Assembly: GCA_947447245.1 (NCBI GenBank)
Contig: CANFJC010000004.1
Span: forward strand, 1-34,069
Reading direction: 5' to 3'
From: Comamonadaceae bacterium
GTDB lineage: Bacteria > Pseudomonadota > Gammaproteobacteria > Burkholderiales > Burkholderiaceae_C
Length of the DNA stretch: 34,069 bases
Part shown: in pieces, positions 20,171-28,877 of the stretch
Layout: each line of letters starts with the position of its first letter
How positions within the stretch are numbered: the first letter of the stretch is position 1
Made by a program: the position numbers and the translations under genes
Notes under the pieces: model-generated
Seen by the model: the letters and a program-made list of their open reading frames with translations, nothing else
Databases searched by the model: none
What the model was told of the DNA's origin: nothing

Positions 20171-21042
20171 GTACCTCGTCTTGCGAATTTGGGATCGAGC
20201 ACATCGCGCAGGCCATCGCCCAACAAATTCACAGCCAAGACCGTGGGTACCAAAAACAAAGCAGGGTACAAAACATTGCCAGGATATTGACTGAACTGCA
20301 CGCGCCCTTCAGCCATGATGTTGCCCCAAGTTGGAATGTCGGGTGGCAGTCCCAAACCCAAGAAACTCAAAATAGCCTCTGTGAGTACCGCTGAAGCTGC
20401 CACAAAGGTGCCTTGCACAATGAGAGGCGCCAGCGCATTGGGCAAGATATGCCGAAACAAAATGATGTGCGTTGGCGTGGCCAAGGCACGAGCCGCTTCA
20501 ACAAAAGGCTCCTCGCGCAAACTGAGCACCAAGGAACGAACCAGCCGCGTCACACGGGGCACTTCTGGAATGGCAATGGCGACCACCACCGTCGAAATGG
20601 TGGCGCCTAAAGCAGCGACCAAAGCAATGGCCAACAAAATGGCGGGAATGGCCATGAGGCCATCCATGAAACGCATCAAGACCGCATCCACCGTTCGGAA
20701 ATAGCCGGCCAACATGCCCATGCCGCCGCCCAACACCAAGGCCAGCACAGCGGTGCAAGCACCGACCCACAAGGAAACCCGCGTTCCATAAACCACTCTG
20801 CTGTACAAGTCACGGCCAAAGCTGTCAGTGCCCAGCCAAAATGTATGGGGCACTGTGCTGCCGTCTAGCAATGCAAACTGCCCTGACACACCCACCGCTT
20901 TGTTGATGAAATTAGAGTCCATGGCACTCGGGTCCACCGTGCCTAAAAATGGGGCCAGCAGTGCCACGCAAATCATGGCGCCTAAAACCACCACGCCAAA
21001 TTGAACAGAGCCATTGGCCCACAAGCGTTGCAAGTTGTTCAT
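20167..21042 (-). CDS. Peptide ABC transporter permease (DppC family)
   Basis: HTFWLGTDSFGRDLYSRVVYGTRVSLWVG; EAARALATPTHIILFRHILPNALAPLIVQ EAA-like loop; C-terminal GDGLRDVLDPK. Confidence 0.95.
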   Translation of the reverse strand: MNNLQRLWANGSVQFGVVVLGAMICVALLAPFLGTVDPSAMDSNFINKAVGVSGQFALLDGSTVPHTFWLGTDSFGRDLYSRVVYGTRVSLWVGACTAVLALVLGGGMGMLAGYFRTVDAVLMRFMDGLMAIPAILLAIALVAALGATISTVVVAIAIPEVPRVTRLVRSLVLSLREEPFVEAARALATPTHIILFRHILPNALAPLIVQGTFVAASAVLTEAILSFLGLGLPPDIPTWGNIMAEGRVQFSQYPGNVLYPALFLVPTVLAVNLLGDGLRDVLDPKFARRGT

Positions 21043-21995
21043 CAGTAACGAATCCTTGGGTCGAGCACCAAATAACTCAAATCAACCAGCAAGTTAATCA
21101 GCACATAACTGACCGAGAACAACATCACCAAGCCTTGAATGACTGGGAAGTCGCGGTTCAAAACAGCGTCCACAGTGAGTGAGCCCAAACCGGGAATGGC
21201 ATACACAGTTTCTGTGACAACCACACCGCCAATGAGCAAAGCAATGCCAATGCCCACCACCGTCACAATGGGCACGGCGGCGTTGGCCAATGCATGGCGC
21301 AACAACACCGCAGATTCTGTAATGCCTTTGGCGCGGGCCGTGCGAATGTAATCTTCGGTCAGTGCTTCTGACACACTGGCCCGCGTGACCCGCGCAATGA
21401 GCGCCACATAAATCATGGCCAAGGTCATCCAAGGCAAGATCAGTTGTCGCATCCAAGCCCAAGGGCCTGCCGCCGAAGGACCTGAAAGAGATTTGTAGCC
21501 TTGCACAGGCAACCATTCCAAACGAATGGCAAACAAGTAAATCAGCAAATAGCCAATGACAAACACAGGCACCGAAAACCCTGCCACTGAAAACCCAGAC
21601 AGCAAGCGGTCAAGCCAGCCGCCCATGCGCCAAGCAGCCAGCGTGCCCAGCGGTACAGCAATCAAGATGGCCAAAATGACGGTGCCAAAAGCCAAAGACA
21701 GGGTGGGCTCAACCCGTTGCGCAATGAGCTCCGTGACCGGCTTGTTCAAATAGTAAGAGAAGCCCAAGTCGCCTTGAAACACATTGCCCATCCAGATTCC
21801 GTATTGAACGGGAATCGGCCGATCCAAACCCAATTGAACTTGGATCTTGGCAATGTCTTCGTTGGTCGCACTGTTGCCCGCAATCACCGCGGCAGGATCA
21901 CCGGGGGCCAACCTCAAAATGAGGAACACCACCAGTGACACCACGAACAGCACCGGCAGCACCGCAACAATGCGGCGCAACAGGAATTGAAGCAT
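21042..21995 (-). CDS. Peptide ABC transporter permease (DppB family)
   Basis: MLQFLLRRIVAVLPVLFVVSLVVFLILRLAPGDPA; YIRTARAKGITESAVLLRHALANAAVPIVTVVG; C-terminal DLSYLVLDPRIRY. Confidence 0.95.
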   Translation of the reverse strand: MLQFLLRRIVAVLPVLFVVSLVVFLILRLAPGDPAAVIAGNSATNEDIAKIQVQLGLDRPIPVQYGIWMGNVFQGDLGFSYYLNKPVTELIAQRVEPTLSLAFGTVILAILIAVPLGTLAAWRMGGWLDRLLSGFSVAGFSVPVFVIGYLLIYLFAIRLEWLPVQGYKSLSGPSAAGPWAWMRQLILPWMTLAMIYVALIARVTRASVSEALTEDYIRTARAKGITESAVLLRHALANAAVPIVTVVGIGIALLIGGVVVTETVYAIPGLGSLTVDAVLNRDFPVIQGLVMLFSVSYVLINLLVDLSYLVLDPRIRY

Positions 21996-21998
21996 GCT

Positions 21999-23588
21999 TT
22001 AGTTTTTCTTCATGTTCCAAAGAACCGGCACGCCAGGCGTGACCAACATGCCAGCGATATTGGTGCGCACAGCCGCTGGGCTGATGTACTGACCCAATGG
22101 TGCATGGGTTGAGGTTTCAAAGGCCACGCGCTGAATTTCAGAGGCAATTTTCTTTTTCTCGGCAACGTCTGTGGTGCGAGCAAAACGGCCCTTCAAGTAC
22201 TCTAGACGCGGCTCATCTTGCCAACCAAACCAACCATTTTGACCTTTGGCATTCAGCATGGCCATCGACAATGGGTTGGTAATGTCACCGGCTGTCCAAG
22301 CCGTCAAAAAGATGTTCCAACCACCTTGAGCAGGCGCATCCTTTTTAGCGCGGCGTGCCAGCAAAGTCGCCCAGTCCATTTGTTGGAAGTCAACTTTGAA
22401 ACCAGCTGCTTGCAACTGTTGTTGGGCTACCAAAGGCAACTTGGCAATTGAGGCCAAATCGGTGGGGCGCATCAAGGTCACAGGCGTGCCGTCGTAGCCG
22501 GCTTCTGCCAACATTTGTTTGGCCTTGGCAGGATTGGCAACGCCTGTGAAATAACCTGTTTCTTCATCGGCATAGCTTGTGCCGCAAGGGAACATGCTTC
22601 GGCACAAACGACCCAACTCGGGCACACCCACTTGGGTATTGATATAGGCTTGCTGGCCCATGGCCACCATGGCCGCTTGCCTGATTTTGGGATTGTTAAA
22701 AGGCGCATGCAAGTGGTTAAAGCGCATGATGAATTGCATGCCGGCAGGTGCGTAGTTTTCAACCCGCACGCCTTCGGTTTTCTTCAAGGCATCCATCTGT
22801 TCAAAGCTTGGTTGCTCAATGATGTCGACTTCACCGGCCTTCAATGCATTGAACTGAGTTTGCGTGTCGCGAATGATGACCCACTCAACGCGGTCAAAAT
22901 TAACGGGGCGGCCACCCGCCAAAGCACTAGGCGCTTCAGGGCGTGATTTGTATTTGGTATTTTTGGTGTAAACCACCAAAGCGCCAGGCTTGAACTCATC
23001 GGCTTTGAAAACAAAGGGGCCAGAACCAATGTGCTCTTTAATTTGCTCAGTGCCAGGCGTAGCAGCAATGCGCGCCGGCATGATGAAGGGCACATTGGAA
23101 GAAGCTTTGCCAAACGCATCCAACACGATGCCGCAAGGTTGGTTCAAAATGATTTTGAAGGTGCTGGCATCTGGCGTCTCATAGTCGGTGATGAAGGTGG
23201 CCAGAATGCCGCCCATGGCATCGCGGCTGGCCCAACGCTTGAGCGAGGCCACCACGTCTGCACTGGTCACAGGCTTGCCATCGTGAAACTCTAGGCCCGC
23301 GCGCAGCTTGAAAGTCCAAGTTTTTTCATCTTTGGAAATTTGATAGGAGTCAACCATTTGCGGCTTGATCTGACCCTTGGCATCTTCCGTGAACAAGGTG
23401 TCGTAAATCATGTACGCATGGTTGCGCGTCACATAGGCCGTGGTCCAAATGGGGTCTAACACGGTGAGGTTGGCATGCGGCACAAAGCGCAATACTTTGT
23501 TGTTGGCAGTCTGCGCATGGGCAGTGCCACCGGCCATCATGGCCAAACTCAGTGAAAGACTGGCTGCAAAAAGTGAACGGCGTTTCAT
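21999..23588 (-). CDS. ABC transporter substrate-binding protein, peptide family 5 (DppA-like)
   Basis: Signal peptide; LRFVPHANLTVLDPIWTTAYVTRNHAYMIYDTLFTEDAKGQIKPQMVDSYQISKDEKTWTFKLRAGLEFHDGKPVTSADVVASLKRW. Confidence 0.95.
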   Translation of the reverse strand: MKRRSLFAASLSLSLAMMAGGTAHAQTANNKVLRFVPHANLTVLDPIWTTAYVTRNHAYMIYDTLFTEDAKGQIKPQMVDSYQISKDEKTWTFKLRAGLEFHDGKPVTSADVVASLKRWASRDAMGGILATFITDYETPDASTFKIILNQPCGIVLDAFGKASSNVPFIMPARIAATPGTEQIKEHIGSGPFVFKADEFKPGALVVYTKNTKYKSRPEAPSALAGGRPVNFDRVEWVIIRDTQTQFNALKAGEVDIIEQPSFEQMDALKKTEGVRVENYAPAGMQFIMRFNHLHAPFNNPKIRQAAMVAMGQQAYINTQVGVPELGRLCRSMFPCGTSYADEETGYFTGVANPAKAKQMLAEAGYDGTPVTLMRPTDLASIAKLPLVAQQQLQAAGFKVDFQQMDWATLLARRAKKDAPAQGGWNIFLTAWTAGDITNPLSMAMLNAKGQNGWFGWQDEPRLEYLKGRFARTTDVAEKKKIASEIQRVAFETSTHAPLGQYISPAAVRTNIAGMLVTPGVPVLWNMKKN

Positions 23589-23656
23589 CAGGGTTTACTC
23601 CAAAAGAAAATAAATTGAAATTGCAAATGGCTTGGCAATTCCAAGTTCAAAATAGC

Positions 23657-23683
23657 TTGACTAGAAAACACCCTCACTATAGA
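23657..23683 (+). promoter_or_regulatory. Weak candidate sigma70 promoter for the 23706 amidase (TTGACT-N15-TATAGA)
   Basis: -35-like TTGACT at 23657-23662 and -10-like TATAGA at 23678-23683; the 15-nt spacer is suboptimal. Confidence 0.3.
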
Positions 23684-23705
23684 CCCCCGAAAGCAAAAAA
23701 ATCTC

Positions 23706-25136
23706 ATGGTCATCCCCAATATGTCCGCGCTGGCCTTGTCCAAAGCCATCCACAGCAAGCAAGTGTCCTGCCGCGAAGTGATGCAGGCTTATTTGAAGCA
23801 AATCGAAAAACACAATCCTGCCAGCAACGCCATCGTCAGCCTGGCGCCCCAAGAAGCGCTCTTGGCCCAAGCTGACGAACGCGATACCCAACTGGCCCGC
23901 GGCCAATCCATGGGTTGGATGCATGGCTTGCCTCAAGCTGTCAAAGATTTATTGGATGTGCAAGGCTTTCGAACCAGCCATGGTTCGCCACTGACACCTC
24001 ATACCCCAGCCGGCAAAGATGCCCTGATGGCCGCGCGCATGCGTGCCGCAGGTTGCATCATGATTGGCAAAACCAACACGCCTGAATTTGGTTTGGGATC
24101 GCACACTTTCAATGAAGTGTTTGGCGCCACCCGTAATGCCTGGGTCCCCTCCAAAACGGCAGGCGGCAGCAGTGGCGGTGCCGCTGTCGCGCTGGCGCAG
24201 CGCATGTTGCCCGTGGCCGATGGCTCCGACTTTATGGGCAGTCTGCGCAATCCGGCAGGATGGAACCATGTGTTTGGGATGCGCCCTTCGCAAGGACGTG
24301 TGCCAAAGCCGTCGGCGCCAGATGTATTCATTGCTCAACTGAGCACTGAAGGGCCCATGGCGCGAACGGTGTCTGACTTGGCCATGCTGCTGTCAACGCA
24401 AGCTGGCTACGATGCGCGTGCACCTTTGTCGATTCAAGCAAGTGGCGCAGCATTTGCACAAAATTTGGATGCCAACATGAAAGGCAAGCGGGTCGGTTGG
24501 CTTGGCAACTTGAATGGCTACCTGCCCATGGAATCTGGCGTTCTGGAAGTTTGTCAAGATGCGCTCAAGGTTTTAGAAACCACAGGCTGCAGTGTCGACA
24601 CCACATCCCTTAGCATGCAGCCCGAAGAAATCTGGGATGCCTGGCTGGTGTGGCGCAAAGCCTTGGCTGGCAACAATACAGGCGCTTACGCTCACCTGCC
24701 CAATTGGCGCGAGAAAGTGAAACCCGAAGCGCAATGGGAATACGACCAGTCCTTAGACCTCACAGGCCCCCAATTGATGAAGGCCAGTGCCACACGCACC
24801 CTTTATTACCAAAGCATGCTCACACTGTTTGAATCCTTTGATGTGCTGGCCATTCCCACGGCGCAAGTTTGGCCTTTCGATATCAAAGAGCGTTGGCCGC
24901 AAAACATTGCGGGCCGCAGCATGGACACCTACCATCGTTGGATGGAAGTGGTTCTGTATCCAACATTCGCGGGCTTACCCGCCATCAGTGTGCCTGCTGG
25001 TTTTAATGCGCAAGGTTTACCCATGGGCTTGCAACTCATTGGCAAACCCAAAGGAGACTTTGAATTGTTGCAAGTGGCGCATGCTTACGAAATGGCCGCG
25101 CAAGATTTGATTCAAAAGCGGCCGCCCGGCATTTAA
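23706..25136 (+). CDS. Amidase signature family protein
   Basis: GLPQAVKDLLDVQGF, KTAGGSSGGAAVALAQRMLPVADGSDFMGSLRNPAGWNHVFGMRPSQGRVP: Lys, cis-Ser and nucleophile Ser regions intact. Confidence 0.93.
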   Translation: MVIPNMSALALSKAIHSKQVSCREVMQAYLKQIEKHNPASNAIVSLAPQEALLAQADERDTQLARGQSMGWMHGLPQAVKDLLDVQGFRTSHGSPLTPHTPAGKDALMAARMRAAGCIMIGKTNTPEFGLGSHTFNEVFGATRNAWVPSKTAGGSSGGAAVALAQRMLPVADGSDFMGSLRNPAGWNHVFGMRPSQGRVPKPSAPDVFIAQLSTEGPMARTVSDLAMLLSTQAGYDARAPLSIQASGAAFAQNLDANMKGKRVGWLGNLNGYLPMESGVLEVCQDALKVLETTGCSVDTTSLSMQPEEIWDAWLVWRKALAGNNTGAYAHLPNWREKVKPEAQWEYDQSLDLTGPQLMKASATRTLYYQSMLTLFESFDVLAIPTAQVWPFDIKERWPQNIAGRSMDTYHRWMEVVLYPTFAGLPAISVPAGFNAQGLPMGLQLIGKPKGDFELLQVAHAYEMAAQDLIQKRPPGI

Positions 25137-25165
25137 AGCCAGCCTGCTTTCAAAGCCTTGAATTT

Positions 25166-26503
25166 TTAACGCATCGCGCACGTCAAAGTCAGGCTGGGCA
25201 GCGCCATCACTTTGGCCGAGTCCACCAGTTCTTGAATGCCCACATACTCATTGGGCTGGTGCGCCAAATCCAGAATACCTGGGCCATAAGCAATGCAGTC
25301 TTTCAGCTTGCCGGTTCGCACAATGTGCTTTTGATCGTAGGTGCCGGGACTGGAAATGTAAGAAGGCTCGCGTCCCAACACGCGCGCAATCGCACGTGCA
25401 GTGGCATCGACCACAGGCGCATCGCGAGGGGTGGCAGTCGGCACAAAGCTCATGATGTCGCGAATGCCAAAATCAAAACCCGGACGCGTGCGTTTCAATT
25501 CATCAAGCATGTCCATGATTTCTTGTTTCACAGCTTCCAAATTTTCTTCTGCAATGAAGCGCCGATCGAGCACAGTGCGGCAACTGTGTGCCACCACTGG
25601 CGAAGGTGAATCGGCAGTGGGCCAACCCCGCGCATCGAGTGCATAGTGCTGCTCAACTTGACCGCCATGAATGCTGTTGATGTTCAAGGTACTCACGCGC
25701 GCACCCGGTGGCTCCACAGGCTCGGACGTATGGCGTTGCTTCAATCGCGGTTGCAATTGAGTTTCTAACAAATGAATGAAGGCACTCATGTGGTTGATGG
25801 CGCTGTCGCCCAAGAAAGGCATCGAGCCATGCGCAATGCGCCCCTTGGTTTCAACCTCACTCCACCAAACACCGCGGTGGCCCAAACAAATTCGGTCTAC
25901 GCCCAAAGGCTCAGGAATGATGACGTGATGCACACGCGGCTTGCTGAAATAACCGCGCTCTGCCAAATAGCCCACACCGGCAAAGCCACCTGACTCTTCA
26001 TCAACAGTGCCGCTGATTTCGAGTGCGCCTGGAATGGGCAAGCCCGATTCAATCAAGGCTTCACACGCAATGATGCTGGCGGCCAAACCGCCTTTCATGT
26101 CGCAAGTGCCGCGGCCATAAATTTTGCCATCGCGAATGTCTGCGCCGAAGGGGTCGGAGGTCCATCCACTGCCGGCTTCCACCACATCGATGTGGCTGTT
26201 GAAGTGCACACATTCGCCATCGCTTGAACCTTGCCAACGCGCCACCACATTCACACGGGGCTTTGCATCGGAGTCACCCGGGGCGCCAAGCGCACGCACA
26301 TATTCAACGGCAAAACCGCGTGGCTTCAGTCGCTCTCCAATGTACCTGGCGCAAGCTTCGTAGGCATCCCCCGGCGGATTGACAGTGGGAATGCGGACCA
26401 AGTCTTGCGTGAGGGCCACCACCTCATCTCGCTTGGCCTCAATGCGTGCCAGCACAGCTTGGATTTGCGGGCTGAGCGCCTCAGCGGTGGTTTTTGAATT
26501 CAT
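25166..26503 (-). CDS. M20 family metallo-deacylase/peptidase (ArgE/DapE-like)
   Basis: Start MNSKTTAEALSPQIQAVL at 26503, overlapping the upstream stop (TGATG). Motifs CVHFNSHIDVVEAG, YGRGTCDMKGGLAASI, GTVDEESGGFAG. Confidence 0.92.
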   Translation of the reverse strand: MNSKTTAEALSPQIQAVLARIEAKRDEVVALTQDLVRIPTVNPPGDAYEACARYIGERLKPRGFAVEYVRALGAPGDSDAKPRVNVVARWQGSSDGECVHFNSHIDVVEAGSGWTSDPFGADIRDGKIYGRGTCDMKGGLAASIIACEALIESGLPIPGALEISGTVDEESGGFAGVGYLAERGYFSKPRVHHVIIPEPLGVDRICLGHRGVWWSEVETKGRIAHGSMPFLGDSAINHMSAFIHLLETQLQPRLKQRHTSEPVEPPGARVSTLNINSIHGGQVEQHYALDARGWPTADSPSPVVAHSCRTVLDRRFIAEENLEAVKQEIMDMLDELKRTRPGFDFGIRDIMSFVPTATPRDAPVVDATARAIARVLGREPSYISSPGTYDQKHIVRTGKLKDCIAYGPGILDLAHQPNEYVGIQELVDSAKVMALPSLTLTCAMR

Positions 26504-27654
26504 CAGTTTTGTCTCCAAGGCAGGCCACGCATTTTCCAACCGCCTAAGTTGCCGCGATGCGCATGGGCATCGGGATCGCCTTCAAAGCCTTCCAAGATAT
26601 TGAAGGCCTCAATGCCCAATTGAGTCGCCCTTTGCGCCGCAGCCACCGACCTCACACCGCTTCGGCACAGCAATACAATTTTGAGGCCTGCTGAGGCAAT
26701 GGCTTGAATGCCGGCATCAAACTCCGGATTCACATCGACCACGGGCCACTGCTTCCAAGCCAGCCCTTTGGCTTCGGGCACAAAGCCCACCCAAGCGCGC
26801 TCGGCATCCGAGCGCACATCCACCATCACAGCCTCGCCCGACTGCACCCAGTGCCAGGCCAATTCAGGCGATACATCGCCGGCATAACCCTCTGCGGGTC
26901 GAATGGTTAAAACATCGTTTCGCACAGGCTCTCCTCCGGCATCTTGCCGTAAACCAGAATTTAAATTGGCGGGCACCGCTTCGTCCATGCGCCGCGGCTT
27001 AGGCAGGTTCAGATTGTTCATGGTTGCAACAAACTGCGCTTTCGATTGACCTGCGATGCGCACATTGTGTGTCATCTCTTGCGCAATGCTGGAATGGGTT
27101 CGACCTTGATAATCATGGCCCGGCCACACCGTGGTGTTCTCGGGCAACTTGAACAAGATCTGAGTCAGGCTGTGAAACAAAGCTTCTGCACTGCCAGACT
27201 GAAAGTCAGTTCGGCCGCAACCACCTATCAGCAGTGTGTCGCCCGTGAACACATGCCCACCTTCGTTGGCAGCCACACAAAAACTCATGCTGCCTGCTGT
27301 ATGGCCAGGCGTGTGCAATGCCTTGAGCGCAAATGCGCCAAACTCAATCAATTGACCATCGACCAGTTGCACCGAGGCTGTGCCAATGTGGCAGCCCTCA
27401 GGCGCTGCCGTTTTCAAACCCAAATGCTCAGCCAGCAAACCTGCGCTGGTAATGTGATCTGCATGCGCATGGGTTTCTAAAGCCCAATTGACTTTGAGGC
27501 CCTTGTCTTGAATGAGCTTTTGATCGCGCTCAATTTGATTGTCGACGGGGTCAATGATGACGGCATCTAGCGTGTCTGGGTCAAAGACCAAATAGGTATA
27601 GGTGCTGGAATGGCTGTCAAACAACTGAATGACTTGCGCTTGCGAGTGAGGCAT
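26503..27654 (-). CDS. Persulfide dioxygenase-like MBL-fold protein fused to a C-terminal rhodanese domain
   Basis: ETHAHADHITSAG, LHTPGHTAGSMSF, FTGDTLLIGGCGRTDFQSG, WPGHDYQGR (ETHE1/Blh-like) followed by a rhodanese domain with active-site loop LLCRSGVRSVAAAQ. Confidence 0.9.
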   Translation of the reverse strand: MPHSQAQVIQLFDSHSSTYTYLVFDPDTLDAVIIDPVDNQIERDQKLIQDKGLKVNWALETHAHADHITSAGLLAEHLGLKTAAPEGCHIGTASVQLVDGQLIEFGAFALKALHTPGHTAGSMSFCVAANEGGHVFTGDTLLIGGCGRTDFQSGSAEALFHSLTQILFKLPENTTVWPGHDYQGRTHSSIAQEMTHNVRIAGQSKAQFVATMNNLNLPKPRRMDEAVPANLNSGLRQDAGGEPVRNDVLTIRPAEGYAGDVSPELAWHWVQSGEAVMVDVRSDAERAWVGFVPEAKGLAWKQWPVVDVNPEFDAGIQAIASAGLKIVLLCRSGVRSVAAAQRATQLGIEAFNILEGFEGDPDAHAHRGNLGGWKMRGLPWRQN

Positions 27655-27662
27655 GGCCAGCC

Positions 27663-27908
27663 TTAGGCAAATTTTGTGAGCATTTCGGCCACATGTTCTG
27701 CCGATTGATCACCTTGCTCAATCATGCAACCCACCATGGCAAAAAAGGATTTGTCCAAAGCTTTGCGAGACGCGGCCATTTGCTGGGCAATTTTTTCGCA
27801 GTCTGCGTCAGTCTCAATGAGTTTTTGCAAACCCCGCAATTGGCCTTCAATTCGGGCCAAACGGGCACAAAGGGCTTTCTTTTTTTCAGGGTCGGCAATG
27901 CGGCTCAT
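27663..27908 (-). CDS. CsoR/RcnR/CstR family (DUF156) transcriptional repressor
   Basis: MSRIADPEKKKALCARLARIEGQLRGLQKLIETDADCEKIAQQMAASRKALDKSFFAMVGCMIEQGDQSAEHVAEMLTKFA; the RLxRIEGQLRGLxKLIE motif is diagnostic. Confidence 0.9.
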   Translation of the reverse strand: MSRIADPEKKKALCARLARIEGQLRGLQKLIETDADCEKIAQQMAASRKALDKSFFAMVGCMIEQGDQSAEHVAEMLTKFA

Positions 27909-27984
27909 GACAATCTTTCTGGAGGACCACAAATTATGATAACTTTTGCCAACCTTTTTAAACATATTTTCGGAACCCTGCTTG

Positions 27985-28404
27985 ATGCTTGCCAATTTGC
28001 ACCCTTATTTCACCGCCGGACTCGGCGGCATTCTCATTGGATTGGCCAGTTGGCTGCTGTGGTGGGGCCTTGGCCGCATTGCGGGCATCAGCGGCATCAC
28101 ATCGGAAACAATGGCTGCACCCACTCACCCTGACACATGGCGTTGGGCGTTTTTGGCCGGCTTGATTCTGGGCGGCTGCCTTTTGGGCCAGGGCCTCGAG
28201 ATACCCACCTTGCCCACCAGGCCCTTGTATTTGCTCATTCCTGCAGGGCTTTTGGTAGGTGTTGGCACCGTCTGGGGCAGTGGTTGCACCAGTGGCCATG
28301 GTGTTTGTGGCCTGGGCAGGTTGTCGGCCAGGTCCTTGGTGGCTGTGGGTGTTTTCATGGCCACAGGCATGCTTGCAGTCACCTTGATGCGAGGTGCCGC
28401 ATGA
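27985..28404 (+). CDS. YeeE/YedE family inner-membrane protein, N-terminal half type (sulfur-species transport family)
   Basis: Hydrophobic; FTAGLGGILIGLASWLLW, GVGTVWGSGCTSGHGVCGLGRLSARS motif. ATG at 27985 preferred over the upstream TTG at 27946. Confidence 0.88.
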   Translation: MLANLHPYFTAGLGGILIGLASWLLWWGLGRIAGISGITSETMAAPTHPDTWRWAFLAGLILGGCLLGQGLEIPTLPTRPLYLLIPAGLLVGVGTVWGSGCTSGHGVCGLGRLSARSLVAVGVFMATGMLAVTLMRGAA

Positions 28405-28877
28405 ACGCCGCCCCCCACCGTGCTGGCCGATTGGGTCTGGCCTTTTCCGCTGGTCTCTTGTTTTCAGCCGGCTTGGTCCTTTCAGGCATGACCCAGCCCC
28501 TCAAAGTATTGGGCTTTTTAGACATCACCGCCATGGGAAAAGGCCCCTTTCCAGGCCTGTGGGACCCGACTTTGGCCTTCGTCATGGGCGGCGCCGTCTG
28601 CATCACCTTGCTTGCCTTTGCATGGACACACCGAATTTCCAAAGCCCCCCTGTTTGCCAACCAGTTCCATCAACCCGACCAGCGTCAAATCGATTTGCCA
28701 CTGATTGGGGGGGCTGTTTTATTTGGCGCGGGCTGGGGCTTGGTAGGCTATTGCCCCGGGCCAGCCCTGGCCAGCGCTCTTTTAAGCACAGATGCCCTGA
28801 TTTTTACGGCCGCCATGTTGGCCGGCATGTTGATTTGTAAGACTTTTCTAAGTAAAAGCGCTAAGATCGCAGATTGA
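28401..28877 (+). CDS. YeeE/YedE family inner-membrane protein, C-terminal half type
   Basis: MNAAPHRAGRLGLAFSAGLLFSAGLVLSGMTQPLKVLGFLDI...LFGAGWGLVGYCPGPALASA; ATGA overlap with the preceding gene. Contained in the longer track ORF 28137..28877. Confidence 0.88.
   Translation: MNAAPHRAGRLGLAFSAGLLFSAGLVLSGMTQPLKVLGFLDITAMGKGPFPGLWDPTLAFVMGGAVCITLLAFAWTHRISKAPLFANQFHQPDQRQIDLPLIGGAVLFGAGWGLVGYCPGPALASALLSTDALIFTAAMLAGMLICKTFLSKSAKIAD

Noticed and set aside
26503-27654. MBL-fold protein as a beta-lactamase or glyoxalase II
   Set aside because: The GCGRTDFQ motif and fused rhodanese domain point to the persulfide dioxygenase/Blh group.
27946-27984. TTG-initiated N-terminal extension of the first yeeE/yedE gene
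   Set aside because: The extension lies in the divergent control region, and MLANLHPYFTAGLGG at ATG 27985 is a more typical start.
27936-28133. Possible small ORF starting MITFANLFKHIF with a GGAGG about 10 nt upstream
   Set aside because: Out of frame and overlapping the clear yeeE/yedE gene; the translation becomes non-protein-like (HRRTRRHSHW...).
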